NCBI RefSeq assembly: GCF_025465275.1
Contig: NZ_JAODNK010000063.1
Location: forward strand, 1-64,000
Source: Nocardia sp.
GTDB taxonomy: Bacteria > Actinomycetota > Actinomycetes > Mycobacteriales > Mycobacteriaceae
Direction of reading: 5' to 3'
DNA length: 64,000 nucleotides
Both the position numbers and the translations under genes were made by a program. Shown piece after piece: positions 52,504-60,713 of the stretch. Positions within the stretch are counted from its first letter, which is position 1. Every line of letters starts with the position of its first letter. The notes beneath the pieces were generated by a model that worked only from the letters and a program-made list of their open reading frames with translations, made no database searches and was not told where the DNA came from.

Positions 52504-54051
52504 ATGCTGCGCTTCGGGACGGCCGGGCTGCGCGGACCGCTGCAGGACGGTCCGGACGGCATGAATGTGGACACCGTCACGCGGGCCAGTGCGGGCATTG
52601 CCGACTGGCTCCGGAATCGCTGTCTCGGTGGCGGATTGGTCATCGTGGGACGCGACGCCCGGCACGGCTCCGCCGAATTCGCGCGCGCGACCGCGGAAGT
52701 ATTTGCGGCAGCGGGCTTCTCGGTACTGGAACTCCCCCGGCCGCTGCCCACCCCCATCGTCGCCTACGCGGTGCGGGCACTGGGCGCGGTCGCGGGAGTG
52801 CAGATCACCGCCTCGCACAACCCCGCCACCGATAACGGCTACAAGCTCTACCTCGACGGCGGCTCCCAGCTGGTGCCGCCCGCCGACGCCGAAATCGAGC
52901 AGTGCATCGACGCGGTCCGGGGCCGCATCCCCCGCTCCGATCCCACTGCGACAGCACCGGATCCGGCGACCCTCGGCCTCGCGGCGACCGCCACCATCGA
53001 GGACATGGGCATGGAAATCCTGCGCCGCTACCTGGCCCGGGTCGCCACCCTGCCCGAACTCATCGGCGGCTCGGCAGCACGGGCTGATATTCGGGTGGTG
53101 CTGACGGCGATGCACGGGGTGGGTGGCGAGCCGGGCGTTGCGGCATTGCGGGCGGCCGGGTTCACCGAAGTGCTGGTGGTGGCAGAGCAATTCACGCCTG
53201 ATCCGGAATTTCCGACGGTGGCGTTCCCCAATCCGGAGGAGCCGGGGGCCTCGGATCTATTGCTGGCATTGGCCGAGCGGCTCGATGCGGACATCGCCAT
53301 TGCGCTGGATCCGGATGCGGATCGGTGCGCGGTGGGGGTGCGCGGGCCGACGGGGTGGCGCATGCTGCGGGGCGATGAGACCGGGGTGCTGCTGGGCGAT
53401 TTCATGCTGCGGACCGCCGCCCCGGAGTCGCTGGTGGCCACCACGATCGTGTCGTCCAGGCTGTTGAGCAAGTTGGCCGCGGCCCGGGGCGCGCGCTATG
53501 CCGAGACCCTCACCGGTTTCAAATGGCTGGCGCGGGCGGGCGACGGGCTGGTGTATGCCTACGAGGAGGCCATCGGACACTGTGTGGATCCGGTTGCCGT
53601 GCGGGACAAGGACGGGATTTCGGCTGCCGTGCTGGCCGCCGATCTGGTCGCCCAGCTGAAGGCGGCCGGGCGCACCGTGGACGAGGTACTCGACGGTTAC
53701 GCAATCGAATTCGGCGTGCATGCGGGTGATCAGATATCGCTGCGGCTCGCCGATGCGGCGGAGGCGGCCGCCGTGGTGGACCGGCTGCGCGAGAATCCGC
53801 CTGCCGAGATTGCCGGAGAAGCGGTGGCCTGCACCGATATGTCGCAGCTGCGCGGGCAGATGCGCACCGACGCACTGGTTTTCGAGGGTGAATCGCTACG
53901 GGTGGTGATCCGGCCGTCCGGCACCGAGCCGAAACTCAAATGCTATGTGGAGGTTGTCCACCCGGTCGCCACGGACGCCGATCTAGGTGCTGCGAAAGCC
54001 GCCGCCGCGCAACAGCTCTCCGAGATCCGGGCGTTCTGCGAAAAACTCTGA
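52504..54051 (+). CDS. pmmB: Phosphohexomutase (PmmB-like)
   Basis: 515 residues. Alpha-D-phosphohexomutase: FGTAGLRGPL, phosphoserine loop ITASHNPATDNGYKLY (Ser104), metal loop ALDPDADRCAV, sugar loop AYEEAIGHCVDPVAVRDKDG, phosphate loop VIRPSGTEPKLKCYVE. It interconverts hexose or pentose phosphates; beside deoD a role in handling ribose- or deoxyribose-1-phosphate is plausible. AGGAG precedes ATG 52504. A GGGTTCG/CGAACCC hairpin follows. Confidence 0.93.
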   Translation: MLRFGTAGLRGPLQDGPDGMNVDTVTRASAGIADWLRNRCLGGGLVIVGRDARHGSAEFARATAEVFAAAGFSVLELPRPLPTPIVAYAVRALGAVAGVQITASHNPATDNGYKLYLDGGSQLVPPADAEIEQCIDAVRGRIPRSDPTATAPDPATLGLAATATIEDMGMEILRRYLARVATLPELIGGSAARADIRVVLTAMHGVGGEPGVAALRAAGFTEVLVVAEQFTPDPEFPTVAFPNPEEPGASDLLLALAERLDADIAIALDPDADRCAVGVRGPTGWRMLRGDETGVLLGDFMLRTAAPESLVATTIVSSRLLSKLAAARGARYAETLTGFKWLARAGDGLVYAYEEAIGHCVDPVAVRDKDGISAAVLAADLVAQLKAAGRTVDEVLDGYAIEFGVHAGDQISLRLADAAEAAAVVDRLRENPPAEIAGEAVACTDMSQLRGQMRTDALVFEGESLRVVIRPSGTEPKLKCYVEVVHPVATDADLGAAKAAAAQQLSEIRAFCEKL

Positions 54052-54056
54052 ACGCT

Positions 54057-54073
54057 GGGTTCGCTGCGAACCC
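54057..54073 (+). terminator. Short hairpin after pmmB
   Basis: GGGTTCG and CGAACCC form a 7-bp stem with loop CTG, six bases past the stop codon. No T tract follows. Confidence 0.5.
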
Positions 54074-54155
54074 CGCAATTCTGGGGCTATACCGGTTACC
54101 CGCCGGACACTAGCGTGGACCGGGACTGTCAGACCGATGAAAGGATTGTCCGCAT

Positions 54156-54518
54156 ATGCGTAATTCCCTGTGGCTCACCGGATTCGGAGTCGCCGCGGCG
54201 GCCGTGCTGGGTACCGCCGGAACCGCTTCCGCAGCGGGTTCCGTCATGGATCACGACGGCCCCTACACGGTGAACACCGATATTTCGGCGGGTTACTACA
54301 CCACGCACAACCCCGCACCGGATTGCCAGTGGGTCCGGCTCGGCGCCGACGGCGACATCATCGAACGCGGTGATGGCGGCAATGGCAACCAGACCGTGCG
54401 AATCACGTCCCAGGACACCACCTTCGCGACCTCGCACTGCGGCACCTGGGCCATCGACGGCGGCCGGGGCGGCCCCGCCACCGGCCCGCAGAACGGCACG
54501 GGTTCGTTCGGCTTCTGA
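54156..54518 (+). CDS. Small secreted protein with one cysteine pair
   Basis: 120 residues. AAAGGA precedes ATG 54156. Signal peptide MRNSLWLTGFGVAAAAVLGTAGTASAAGS, cleaved near residue 27. The mature part is a small beta-like domain (DGPYTVNTDISAGYYTTHNPAPDCQWVRLGADGDIIERG...TFATSHCGTWAI) with two cysteines that could form a disulfide. The Gly-rich end is flexible. The middle resembles secreted domains common in Nocardia and Streptomyces, but the role is unknown. It converges on upp with a 28-bp gap. Confidence 0.78.
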   Translation: MRNSLWLTGFGVAAAAVLGTAGTASAAGSVMDHDGPYTVNTDISAGYYTTHNPAPDCQWVRLGADGDIIERGDGGNGNQTVRITSQDTTFATSHCGTWAIDGGRGGPATGPQNGTGSFGF

Positions 54519-54546
54519 CCCCTTCGGATTCGGCGGTGAATTCCGT

Positions 54547-55170
54547 TCAGCGGGGACCGAATTGGCGGTCCCCGGCATCGCCCAGACCCGGGACGATATA
54601 GGCGTCGGAATTGAGTCCCCGGTCGATGGAAGCGGTGACCAGGCGCACCGGATGCCCCGACTTCTCCAGGGCGGCAATGCCTTCGGGGGCGGCGACCACG
54701 CAGATGACGGTGATGTCGCGGGCATTTCGGGTGGCCAGCAGGTCCAGGGTGAAGACCATCGAGCCGCCGGTGGCGAGCATGGGGTCCAAGACGATGACGG
54801 GGGTGTCCGCGAGGTCCTCGGGCAGCGACTCCATATACGGGGTCGGCTGGTGGGTGGTCTCGTCGCGGGCGACGCCGACAAAACCGATTCGGGCATCGGG
54901 GATCAGATTCTCCGCGGTCTCCACCATGCCGAGGCCGGCGCGCAGGACCGGGACCAGGAGCGGCGGGGAGGCGAGGCAGGTGCCCTCGGCGGCCGCGACC
55001 GGGGTCGCGATGGGGAACCTGGTCACGGGTGCGTCGCGCATGGCTTCGTAGACGAGCAGCCCGGTCAGATCACGCAGCGCCGCCCGGAATGTCGGGTTAC
55101 TGGTGCGCGCATCGCGCATGGTGGTGAGCAATGCCGCAGCGAGCGGGTGGTCCACGATGTCAGTGCGCAT
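54547..55170 (-). CDS. upp: Uracil phosphoribosyltransferase
   Basis: 207 residues from ATG 55170. Converts uracil and PRPP into UMP. PRPP motif [50 protein letters not shown]; uracil loop near the C-terminus [23 protein letters not shown]. Length is normal. It recycles uracil released by the phosphorylases in the same region. Confidence 0.96.
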   Translation of the reverse strand: MRTDIVDHPLAAALLTTMRDARTSNPTFRAALRDLTGLLVYEAMRDAPVTRFPIATPVAAAEGTCLASPPLLVPVLRAGLGMVETAENLIPDARIGFVGVARDETTHQPTPYMESLPEDLADTPVIVLDPMLATGGSMVFTLDLLATRNARDITVICVVAAPEGIAALEKSGHPVRLVTASIDRGLNSDAYIVPGLGDAGDRQFGPR

Positions 55171-55308
55171 AAGAAAACGATAGGTCAGTGCAGCTGATTC
55201 GCGGTTCGAGCCCGCAGATTCCCACCGGCCCGGAACCGCCGCCCCGCACCGCGCGTCCAATCTCTTGCAGAACGTAATCAGCCAGCGACCGGCACGATGG
55301 GGGCATCC

Positions 55309-55632
55309 ATGCACCGGATCTCGATCGATCCACCAGGCCTGACCACCTACGCGAGCACGGCCACCACCATGGCCGCCGCCCTCGCCGCGGCCGCTGCGCG
55401 CACCGCAGCCGCCGACCCCCTCCTACTCGCCCCCGCCTTCGGTCTCATCGGCAGCGATTTCCTCACCACCTACCGAGCCGCCCACACCGGCCACCTCACC
55501 ACCCTCACCTCCCTCGCCGCCGTCCTGACCACCCTCGGCGCCGCCACCACCGGCGCCGCAACCACCTACGTCGCCACCGACACGACCTACGCCACCGCCT
55601 TGCAAGCCGCTACGCCGGAACTCGGCGAATGA
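55309..55632 (+). CDS. EspC/WXG100-like type VII secretion target
   Basis: 107 residues from ATG 55309; the sequence is nearly all Ala, Thr and Leu helix. It has two long helices ([50 protein letters not shown] and [34 protein letters not shown]), the hairpin plan of ESX secreted proteins, with EspC-like spacing and no central WXG. The end ELGE may carry an export signal. Upstream lie only the upp promoter and 138 bp of DNA. It begins a run of overlapping genes. Confidence 0.65.
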   Translation: MHRISIDPPGLTTYASTATTMAAALAAAAARTAAADPLLLAPAFGLIGSDFLTTYRAAHTGHLTTLTSLAAVLTTLGAATTGAATTYVATDTTYATALQAATPELGE

Positions 55633-55823
55633 GCACAGCATTCGATGCGATGCGCCATATTCCGCGCACAGCGACCACGCGGACCGGTACTGCGCGGCGC
55701 ACACCGATCTCGGCGGAAGTGCGCAGCGCGAGATTCCATACGCACAACGGTCGCCGTCACGCCTTGGGCAAGAAAATGCCGCGGCAGATCTGTGCCGTGC
55801 TCTGGATGGGAGTGGACGAATGA
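55629..55823 (+). CDS. 64-residue ORF coupled to the cassette
   Basis: Begins at ATGA overlapping the EspC-like gene and ends at ATGA overlapping the NlpC/P60 gene, so it is coupled on both sides. The protein ([39 protein letters not shown]...) is basic with no hydrophobic core or known motif. Overlaps at both ends support a real gene. Codon use is somewhat weaker than that of its neighbours. Function is unknown. Confidence 0.45.
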   Translation: MSTAFDAMRHIPRTATTRTGTARRTPISAEVRSARFHTHNGRRHALGKKMPRQICAVLWMGVDE

Positions 55824-57001
55824 GCACCGGGGTGGATGTGGAGGGGCTGGCGCGGCCGATTGTGGAGTTGCTGGCCAGTTTTGGAAGCGGGGAGGCCCGG
55901 GGTGCGGTCGATGCGCTTCGGGAGACTTCGGGGGCTGTGGACGGGGTGCATTCAGCGGGGCGTTCGGGGGTCGACGGGATGTACGACTCGTGGCGCGGGC
56001 GCGCTGGGGATGCGGCCATGGACAAGGCGCTGCGGGTGCAGACGAGTGCGGCCACGGTCTCCGATCACGGGCAGTCGATAGCGGAGGTGCTGGATCGGGC
56101 GGGCGGCGCGATAGCGGCCGGACAGCGGGAACTGGCGAAGGTGCTGCGGTCGTTTCTGGATTCGGCCGAGGGGCTGGGGGCGGCGGGAGCCGGACCCTCT
56201 GCGGCACTCATCGTCAGGTCTGCTCTGGACCATCTGGGGCGAGCGCTGCATGTGGTCGAGCGGGTGCGGGCGGAGCTCGAATCCGAGACCGCGGCGATGG
56301 GCGAATTGGTCGCGCCGCCACCGGTTCCGCCGCTGGCCGCGGCTGCGGTGACCCCGCCCGCCGGAGCTGCGGCCGCCACGCACGGCACCGCTCCGGCGGT
56401 CGTCGCGGCGGCTGTCGATCCAGGATTCGGCGGGGCGCAGCAGGCCGGTTCGGGCTATGCCGCATCCGGCGGGAAGGTGCTGGAGTCCGGGGCCGCGCTG
56501 GTCGGCAGCGGGCTGTCCACGGTCGCGGCTTCGGTGGGTGATTCGTCGCCGCACACCACTGCCAGAACCCACCGGACCACGCTGGGCACCCGGCCCGCCG
56601 GGACCGGGGTGAAGCTCACGCTGCCCGACGGCAGTACCGTGGAAGCCCCGAACCAGCAGGCCGCCGATGCGGTGCGTAATGCGCTCAGCGCGGTCGGGAC
56701 GCCGTACGTCTGGGGCGGCACCACACCGGGTGCCGGTCTCGATTGCAGCGGATTGACGCAGTGGGCGTACGCACAGGCGGGGGTTCGGTTGCCGCGTTTG
56801 GCGCAGGAACAGGGTTACGGGCATCTACAGGTCGATCCAGGGGACTTGATGCCCGGCGATCTGGCGGTGTGGGACGGGCATGTGGCGATGGTGATCGGCA
56901 ACGGTCAATTGGTGGAGGCGGGCGATCCCGTCCAGACGGGTCCGATTCGGACGGAGAACATGGGAGAACGGTTCCTCGGCTTCTACAGGCCCACCGCCTG
57001 A
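55820..57001 (+). CDS. NlpC/P60 endopeptidase with ESX-like N-terminus
   Basis: 393 residues. The first 150 are helical with a WXG-like turn (SWRG at residues 57-60) and resemble type VII secreted helical hairpins. An Ala/Pro linker (about 165-260) follows, then a C-terminal NlpC/P60 domain: ALSAVGTPYVWGGTTPGAGLDCSGLTQWAYAQAG with catalytic Cys309, and DGHVAMVIGNGQLVEAG with His354. No signal peptide is seen, which fits export by an ESX system. Expected to cut stem peptides of peptidoglycan. It is the enzymatic member of the 55309-57761 cassette. Confidence 0.85.
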   Translation: MSTGVDVEGLARPIVELLASFGSGEARGAVDALRETSGAVDGVHSAGRSGVDGMYDSWRGRAGDAAMDKALRVQTSAATVSDHGQSIAEVLDRAGGAIAAGQRELAKVLRSFLDSAEGLGAAGAGPSAALIVRSALDHLGRALHVVERVRAELESETAAMGELVAPPPVPPLAAAAVTPPAGAAAATHGTAPAVVAAAVDPGFGGAQQAGSGYAASGGKVLESGAALVGSGLSTVAASVGDSSPHTTARTHRTTLGTRPAGTGVKLTLPDGSTVEAPNQQAADAVRNALSAVGTPYVWGGTTPGAGLDCSGLTQWAYAQAGVRLPRLAQEQGYGHLQVDPGDLMPGDLAVWDGHVAMVIGNGQLVEAGDPVQTGPIRTENMGERFLGFYRPTA

Positions 57002-57030
57002 GTCGCCGGAACCGCCCGGAGGAGGCAGGC

Positions 57031-57420
57031 ATGACGCAGCCAGAGATTCCGAGAGTCACGGCGCCGGAGGTTCCCAAGGTCACGGCGCCGGAGGTTCCCA
57101 AAGTCACGGTGGCGGCGAGCAGCAATCGCGCCGGCACCGTCACCGTGCATGCCACCGATCAGGGCATGCCGGTGCAGGTGCGTTTCGAGCGCGGTGAATA
57201 CCGTTACGGCGCACAGGCTCTCGCCGACGAAATTCTCCGGCTGAGCAAACGCTCCGCCCTGGTCGCCAAATCCCGCCGCCGCGAACTACTGGCCGAGGCC
57301 GGCCTGCCGGACGAACTACTCGATCGGCTCGGCCTCCCCACCCGCCGGGCCGCGGTCGACGAACTCGATCGGCTCGACGATGCCGACACCGGCCCGGCGA
57401 GCTGGCTGGGCCGGGCATGA
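57031..57420 (+). CDS. YbaB-like protein with N-terminal repeat
   Basis: 129 residues; GGAGG precedes ATG 57031. The N-terminus is a repeated peptide (TAPEVPKV twice), from a 24-bp tandem DNA repeat around 57057-57108. The remaining 95 residues (AGTVTVHATDQGMPVQVRFERGEYRYGAQALADEILRLSKRSALVAKSRRRELLAEAGLP) have the strand-strand-helix layout of the YbaB/EbfC family, here distantly. These small dimeric proteins bind DNA or serve as partners of secreted proteins. It overlaps the next gene by four bases. Confidence 0.6.
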   Translation: MTQPEIPRVTAPEVPKVTAPEVPKVTVAASSNRAGTVTVHATDQGMPVQVRFERGEYRYGAQALADEILRLSKRSALVAKSRRRELLAEAGLPDELLDRLGLPTRRAAVDELDRLDDADTGPASWLGRA

Positions 57421-57761
57421 GCGACGAGATGAAGGCACTGGTGAGCGGTGTCGCCGACCGGCTCGAAGCGCTCGAGGCCACGCTGTACGAGCTCGGCCGA
57501 GTGCGCGGGCAATTCACCAGCGAAGACCGTTCGGTCACCGCGGAAGTGGACGGCGACGGTGCGCTGACAGGGCTGTGGCTGGCCGAATCGGTGACCTCCC
57601 GGCCGCCCGCCGAGGTGTCGCAACTGGTCCTCTGGGCGTGCCAGCAAGCGGCCGCACAGGCGAGCGCGCAACGGGCCGAAGCACTCGCCCGATTGAACGA
57701 GTCCATCGCGCCGGGAAATGTTGGGGCAGCCCGGATAGTGCCTGAGGCGACCACTAGATAG
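57417..57761 (+). CDS. YbaB/EbfC-like protein
   Basis: 114 residues. N-terminal helix (ALVSGVADRLEALEATLYELGRVRGQFTSEDR), then beta strands SVTAEVDGDGALTGLWLAESVT, then helix AEVSQLVLWACQQAAAQASAQRAEAL: the YbaB/EbfC plan. It is coupled to the gene before it by ATGA overlap. In actinobacteria such genes often sit with ESX-type or polymorphic toxin genes. It closes the cassette 10 bp before the next gene. Confidence 0.7.
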   Translation: MSDEMKALVSGVADRLEALEATLYELGRVRGQFTSEDRSVTAEVDGDGALTGLWLAESVTSRPPAEVSQLVLWACQQAAAQASAQRAEALARLNESIAPGNVGAARIVPEATTR

Positions 57762-57771
57762 GCTTCCGGTC

Positions 57772-59022
57772 ATGGCTTCTGGAGACATCGTCCCGATCGC
57801 GCTCGGACTTACCAAAGGCGATCTCGTCACCCTGTGGGCGCCACGCTGGCGAGACGGCGACGATGAGTGGCAGGCATTCCTCGGCCACGAGGAAGACCTC
57901 TACGGTTTCGACTCCGTAGCGGAGCTGGCCGCGTTCATCCGTACCAATGCCGAAAACGATCTGGTGGATCATCCCGCGTGGAAGATCATCGCCGGTTTGT
58001 CGGCGGCCGAACTGGAGCCGGAGGAGCAGTTCGTCTTCGATCTTGTCGGCGTGCCGGAGCTCGCGGCCGACGAACCGGATCCGGAGATCATCTCCGAGCT
58101 CGAGGAGACCCTCGAGATGGTCCGCAATATCGGTGACGTGTGCGAACTCGACGCCGTGACCAAGTTCTTCGGATCGCATCCGGTGCTGGGCGCACTGCCG
58201 GGCGGCGTCAGCGCCTTCGCCGGTAAAGAGGGCCAGGAGCTGTGGGACCAGATCGGCGCGGCCATCAACAAGGACTGGGACGCCGTGCTCGACGCCATCG
58301 ACTCGGTGGTGGAGATCCCGGACGTCGATGCCGATGCGGTGGCCGTCGCCGAGGCCGAACTGCTTGCGGCGGAAGAGAACATCGTGGACGCCGAGGATGT
58401 GGCGGACAACGACGAGGATATCGAGACCGTCGACCTCAATGCGGAAGACGAGGACGAAGAAGAGGACGAGGAGCTCTCGTTCTGGCACGAGGTCGGCATC
58501 GACCCGGTCAAGATCATCACCGGTGAGGGCACCTGGTTCACGCTGCGCTGCTACGTGGACGACGAGCCGATCTTCCTCGGCAAGGACGGCGCCATCTCGG
58601 TGTTCCCGTCCGAGCGCGCCCTGGCCCGCTACCTCGCCGACGATCACGAGCACGATCTGGTGCGGGTGAGCACCTACAGCGAGATCCAGACCTCCGCGGT
58701 GGACGGTGCGCTGGAGGTCGAGGTGGACGAGGAGAACATCTACGTACTGCCCGGCCTGGCCGACGATCTGGCGCAGGGCCCGCAGTCCGTCGATACCGAT
58801 CAGCTCGACCTCGCGGTCGAATTGTTCACCGATGCCGCCGATTACGCGGAGGAGGACAGCGTCGAGAAGGCGCTCGCCGTGTCCTCGCCGCTCGGCTGGT
58901 ACGTCTCCTATCTACTCAACCCGGACCCGGGCCGGATGGCGCCGAACCCGCCGTTCGCGGCGGAGTCGGCGTCGTGGCGGGTCCTCGAGGATGCCTTCGA
59001 GGCGCGCCTCACCAAGGAGTAA
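57772..59022 (+). CDS. Acidic conserved protein (Rv3311-like)
   Basis: 416 residues. Contains a long acidic stretch, about one residue in two Asp/Glu, near residues 195-235 (ENIVDAEDVADNDEDIETVDLNAEDEDEEEDEE); overall strongly acidic. Two related parts (SVAELAAFIRTNAENDL; SERALARYLADDHEHDL) each precede a short domain. The order upp-(cassette)-this gene-add matches mycobacterial Rv3309c-Rv3313c (from memory). A 'primosomal protein' name used in databases is not supported by any motif. Function unknown. Confidence 0.8.
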   Translation: MASGDIVPIALGLTKGDLVTLWAPRWRDGDDEWQAFLGHEEDLYGFDSVAELAAFIRTNAENDLVDHPAWKIIAGLSAAELEPEEQFVFDLVGVPELAADEPDPEIISELEETLEMVRNIGDVCELDAVTKFFGSHPVLGALPGGVSAFAGKEGQELWDQIGAAINKDWDAVLDAIDSVVEIPDVDADAVAVAEAELLAAEENIVDAEDVADNDEDIETVDLNAEDEDEEEDEELSFWHEVGIDPVKIITGEGTWFTLRCYVDDEPIFLGKDGAISVFPSERALARYLADDHEHDLVRVSTYSEIQTSAVDGALEVEVDEENIYVLPGLADDLAQGPQSVDTDQLDLAVELFTDAADYAEEDSVEKALAVSSPLGWYVSYLLNPDPGRMAPNPPFAAESASWRVLEDAFEARLTKE

Positions 59023-59051
59023 AGGCACCGCCCCATCATCGGCAGCCGCCC

Positions 59052-59141
59052 CGTCATCCCGGCGCGCTTCGGCCGGGATCCACTGAAAACCGCTGGAGTA
59101 CAGCGGGTGTGGATCCCGGCCGAAAACATGCCGGGATGACG
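59052..59141. repeat. Palindromic interspersed element, copy 2
   Basis: Same outer arms CGTCATCCCGGC / GCCGGGATGACG and inner arms GGCCGGGATCCAC / GTGGATCCCGGCC as copy 1. The loop (about TGAAAACCGCTGGAGTACAG) differs. It separates the acidic protein gene from add, which converge, so it could double as a terminator. Confidence 0.9.
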
Positions 59142-59148
59142 AGCGCGG

Positions 59149-60240
59149 TCAGCCGAGCATGACCGCGTAGCCGGGCTTGATGACTTCGTCGATGATGCGC
59201 AGGCGTTCCGGGAACGGGATGAACGCCGACTTCATGGCATTGATGGTGAACCGTTCCAGATCACTCCAGCCGTAGCCGAAAGTGTCTGCCAGCTTGAGCA
59301 TTTCGTTGCTCATGCTGGTATCGCTCATCAATCGGTTGTCGGTATTGACGGTGACCCGGAAGCGCAGTCGCGCCAGCACGTCGAACGGATGCTTGTCCAG
59401 CGACGGCACCGCACCGGTCTGCACATTCGACGACGGGCACAGCTCCAGCGGAATTCGCAAGTCCCGCACGTAATTCGCGACCCGGCCGAGCACGGGGCCG
59501 TCCGGACCGTCGGTGATGTCGTCGGTGATGCGCACGCCGTGGCCGAGCCGGTCGCAGCCGCAGAAGGCAAGGGCCTCATGGATGGACGGCAACCCGAATG
59601 CCTCACCCGCGTGAATCGTGAAGTGCGCGTTATTGACTCGCATGTACTCGAAGGCATCCAGGTGCCGGGTCGGAGGGTATCCGGCCTCCGCGCCCGCGAT
59701 ATCGAAGCCGCCGACGCCCAGATCCCGGAATCGCACTGTCAATTCGGCGATTTCGCGGGAGCGCGCGGCATGCCGCATGGCGGTGAGCAGGCAGACCACC
59801 CGAATCGGCGTACCGGCCGCGGCGGCGATTACCTCGCCCTCCCGGAATCCTGCGAGGGTGTATTCGACGACCTCGTCCAGGGTGAGACCGTTTTCCAGAT
59901 GCTGTTCCGGGGCGAACCGCACCTCCGCGTAGACGACTCCGTCGGCGGCGAGGTCTTCGGCGCATTCGCGGGCCACTCGCAGCAGGCCCTCGGGGGTCTG
60001 CATGACGGCGACCGTGTGCGCGAAGGTTTCCAGATAGCGTTCCAGCGACCCGCTGTCCGCCGCGGTCCGGAACCAATCCCCGAGAGATTCGGCGTCACCA
60101 GCCGGTAACTGGTCATAGCCGCAGTCGCGAGCCAGCTCCAGCACGGTGGCCGGTCGCAATCCACCGTCCAGGTGATCGTGCAGGACCGCCTTCGGCGCCT
60201 GGCGGATCGAAGCGAGAGTGAGGGGCGTCGGTCCAGTCAT
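59149..60240 (-). CDS. add: Adenosine deaminase
   Basis: 363 residues from ATG 60240. Zinc hydrolase converting adenosine to inosine. Motifs: [12 protein letters not shown] (metal His-x-His), [26 protein letters not shown], and [39 protein letters not shown] with the metal Asp. It feeds the purine phosphorylase deoD. No clear ribosome site lies before the ATG; ATG 60294 is longer but less likely. Confidence 0.95.
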   Translation of the reverse strand: MTGPTPLTLASIRQAPKAVLHDHLDGGLRPATVLELARDCGYDQLPAGDAESLGDWFRTAADSGSLERYLETFAHTVAVMQTPEGLLRVARECAEDLAADGVVYAEVRFAPEQHLENGLTLDEVVEYTLAGFREGEVIAAAAGTPIRVVCLLTAMRHAARSREIAELTVRFRDLGVGGFDIAGAEAGYPPTRHLDAFEYMRVNNAHFTIHAGEAFGLPSIHEALAFCGCDRLGHGVRITDDITDGPDGPVLGRVANYVRDLRIPLELCPSSNVQTGAVPSLDKHPFDVLARLRFRVTVNTDNRLMSDTSMSNEMLKLADTFGYGWSDLERFTINAMKSAFIPFPERLRIIDEVIKPGYAVMLG

Positions 60241-60382
60241 GTAGAAACGGTAGCCGCATTCCCGTTCTGCGGCATAGCAGTTGATCTGTGTCACCTACTG
60301 GTAGGCGTGTCGTTGCCCACGCGTTGCTGGACTTCTTGTGTTTGTCACCTAATTGAACACAGCACCTAGTAGGCGCCGCGAT

Positions 60383-60646
60383 CTAGTAGCCGCAAGCCAC
60401 ACCCGTGCCCTTCGGGTCCAGGAACCCCGTATACCCGGGCTGGCCGGCCAGCAGTGGCGCCTTCCCGGCCGCCCGCACCTGGTCGCAGCTCGAGTAATAC
60501 GGGTGCGGCGCGCCCTTGGTGGTCGGCGGGGCCGGAGTGGTGTCGTAGTGCGCGGAGGCGACGGCCGGGAGGAATCCACCGAGGGCGATGGTGCTCAGAC
60601 AGGCCGCGACCGACGCTCGTAATCGCAAAGAGTTTCTAGGTTTCAC
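60383..60646 (-). CDS. Small secreted excalibur-like protein
   Basis: 87 residues from GTG 60646. Signal peptide MKPRNSLRLRASVAACLSTIALGGFLPAVASA, cut near residue 32. The C-terminus HPYYSSCDQVRAAGKAPLLAGQPGYTGFLDPKGTGVACGY follows the excalibur calcium-binding pattern (YY.NC..ARAAG..P...G.PGY...LD.DGDG.AC) but the DxDxDG loop is changed to DPKGTG, so calcium binding is doubtful. Two cysteines are kept. It lies between add and deoA on the same strand. Confidence 0.75.
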   Translation of the reverse strand: MKPRNSLRLRASVAACLSTIALGGFLPAVASAHYDTTPAPPTTKGAPHPYYSSCDQVRAAGKAPLLAGQPGYTGFLDPKGTGVACGY

Positions 60647-60713
60647 GATTTCCAGGCTAGGCCGATCCCCGCGCGTCCGCCCTCCTCGATTCACAGCCTG
60701 TGAACAACCTGGG

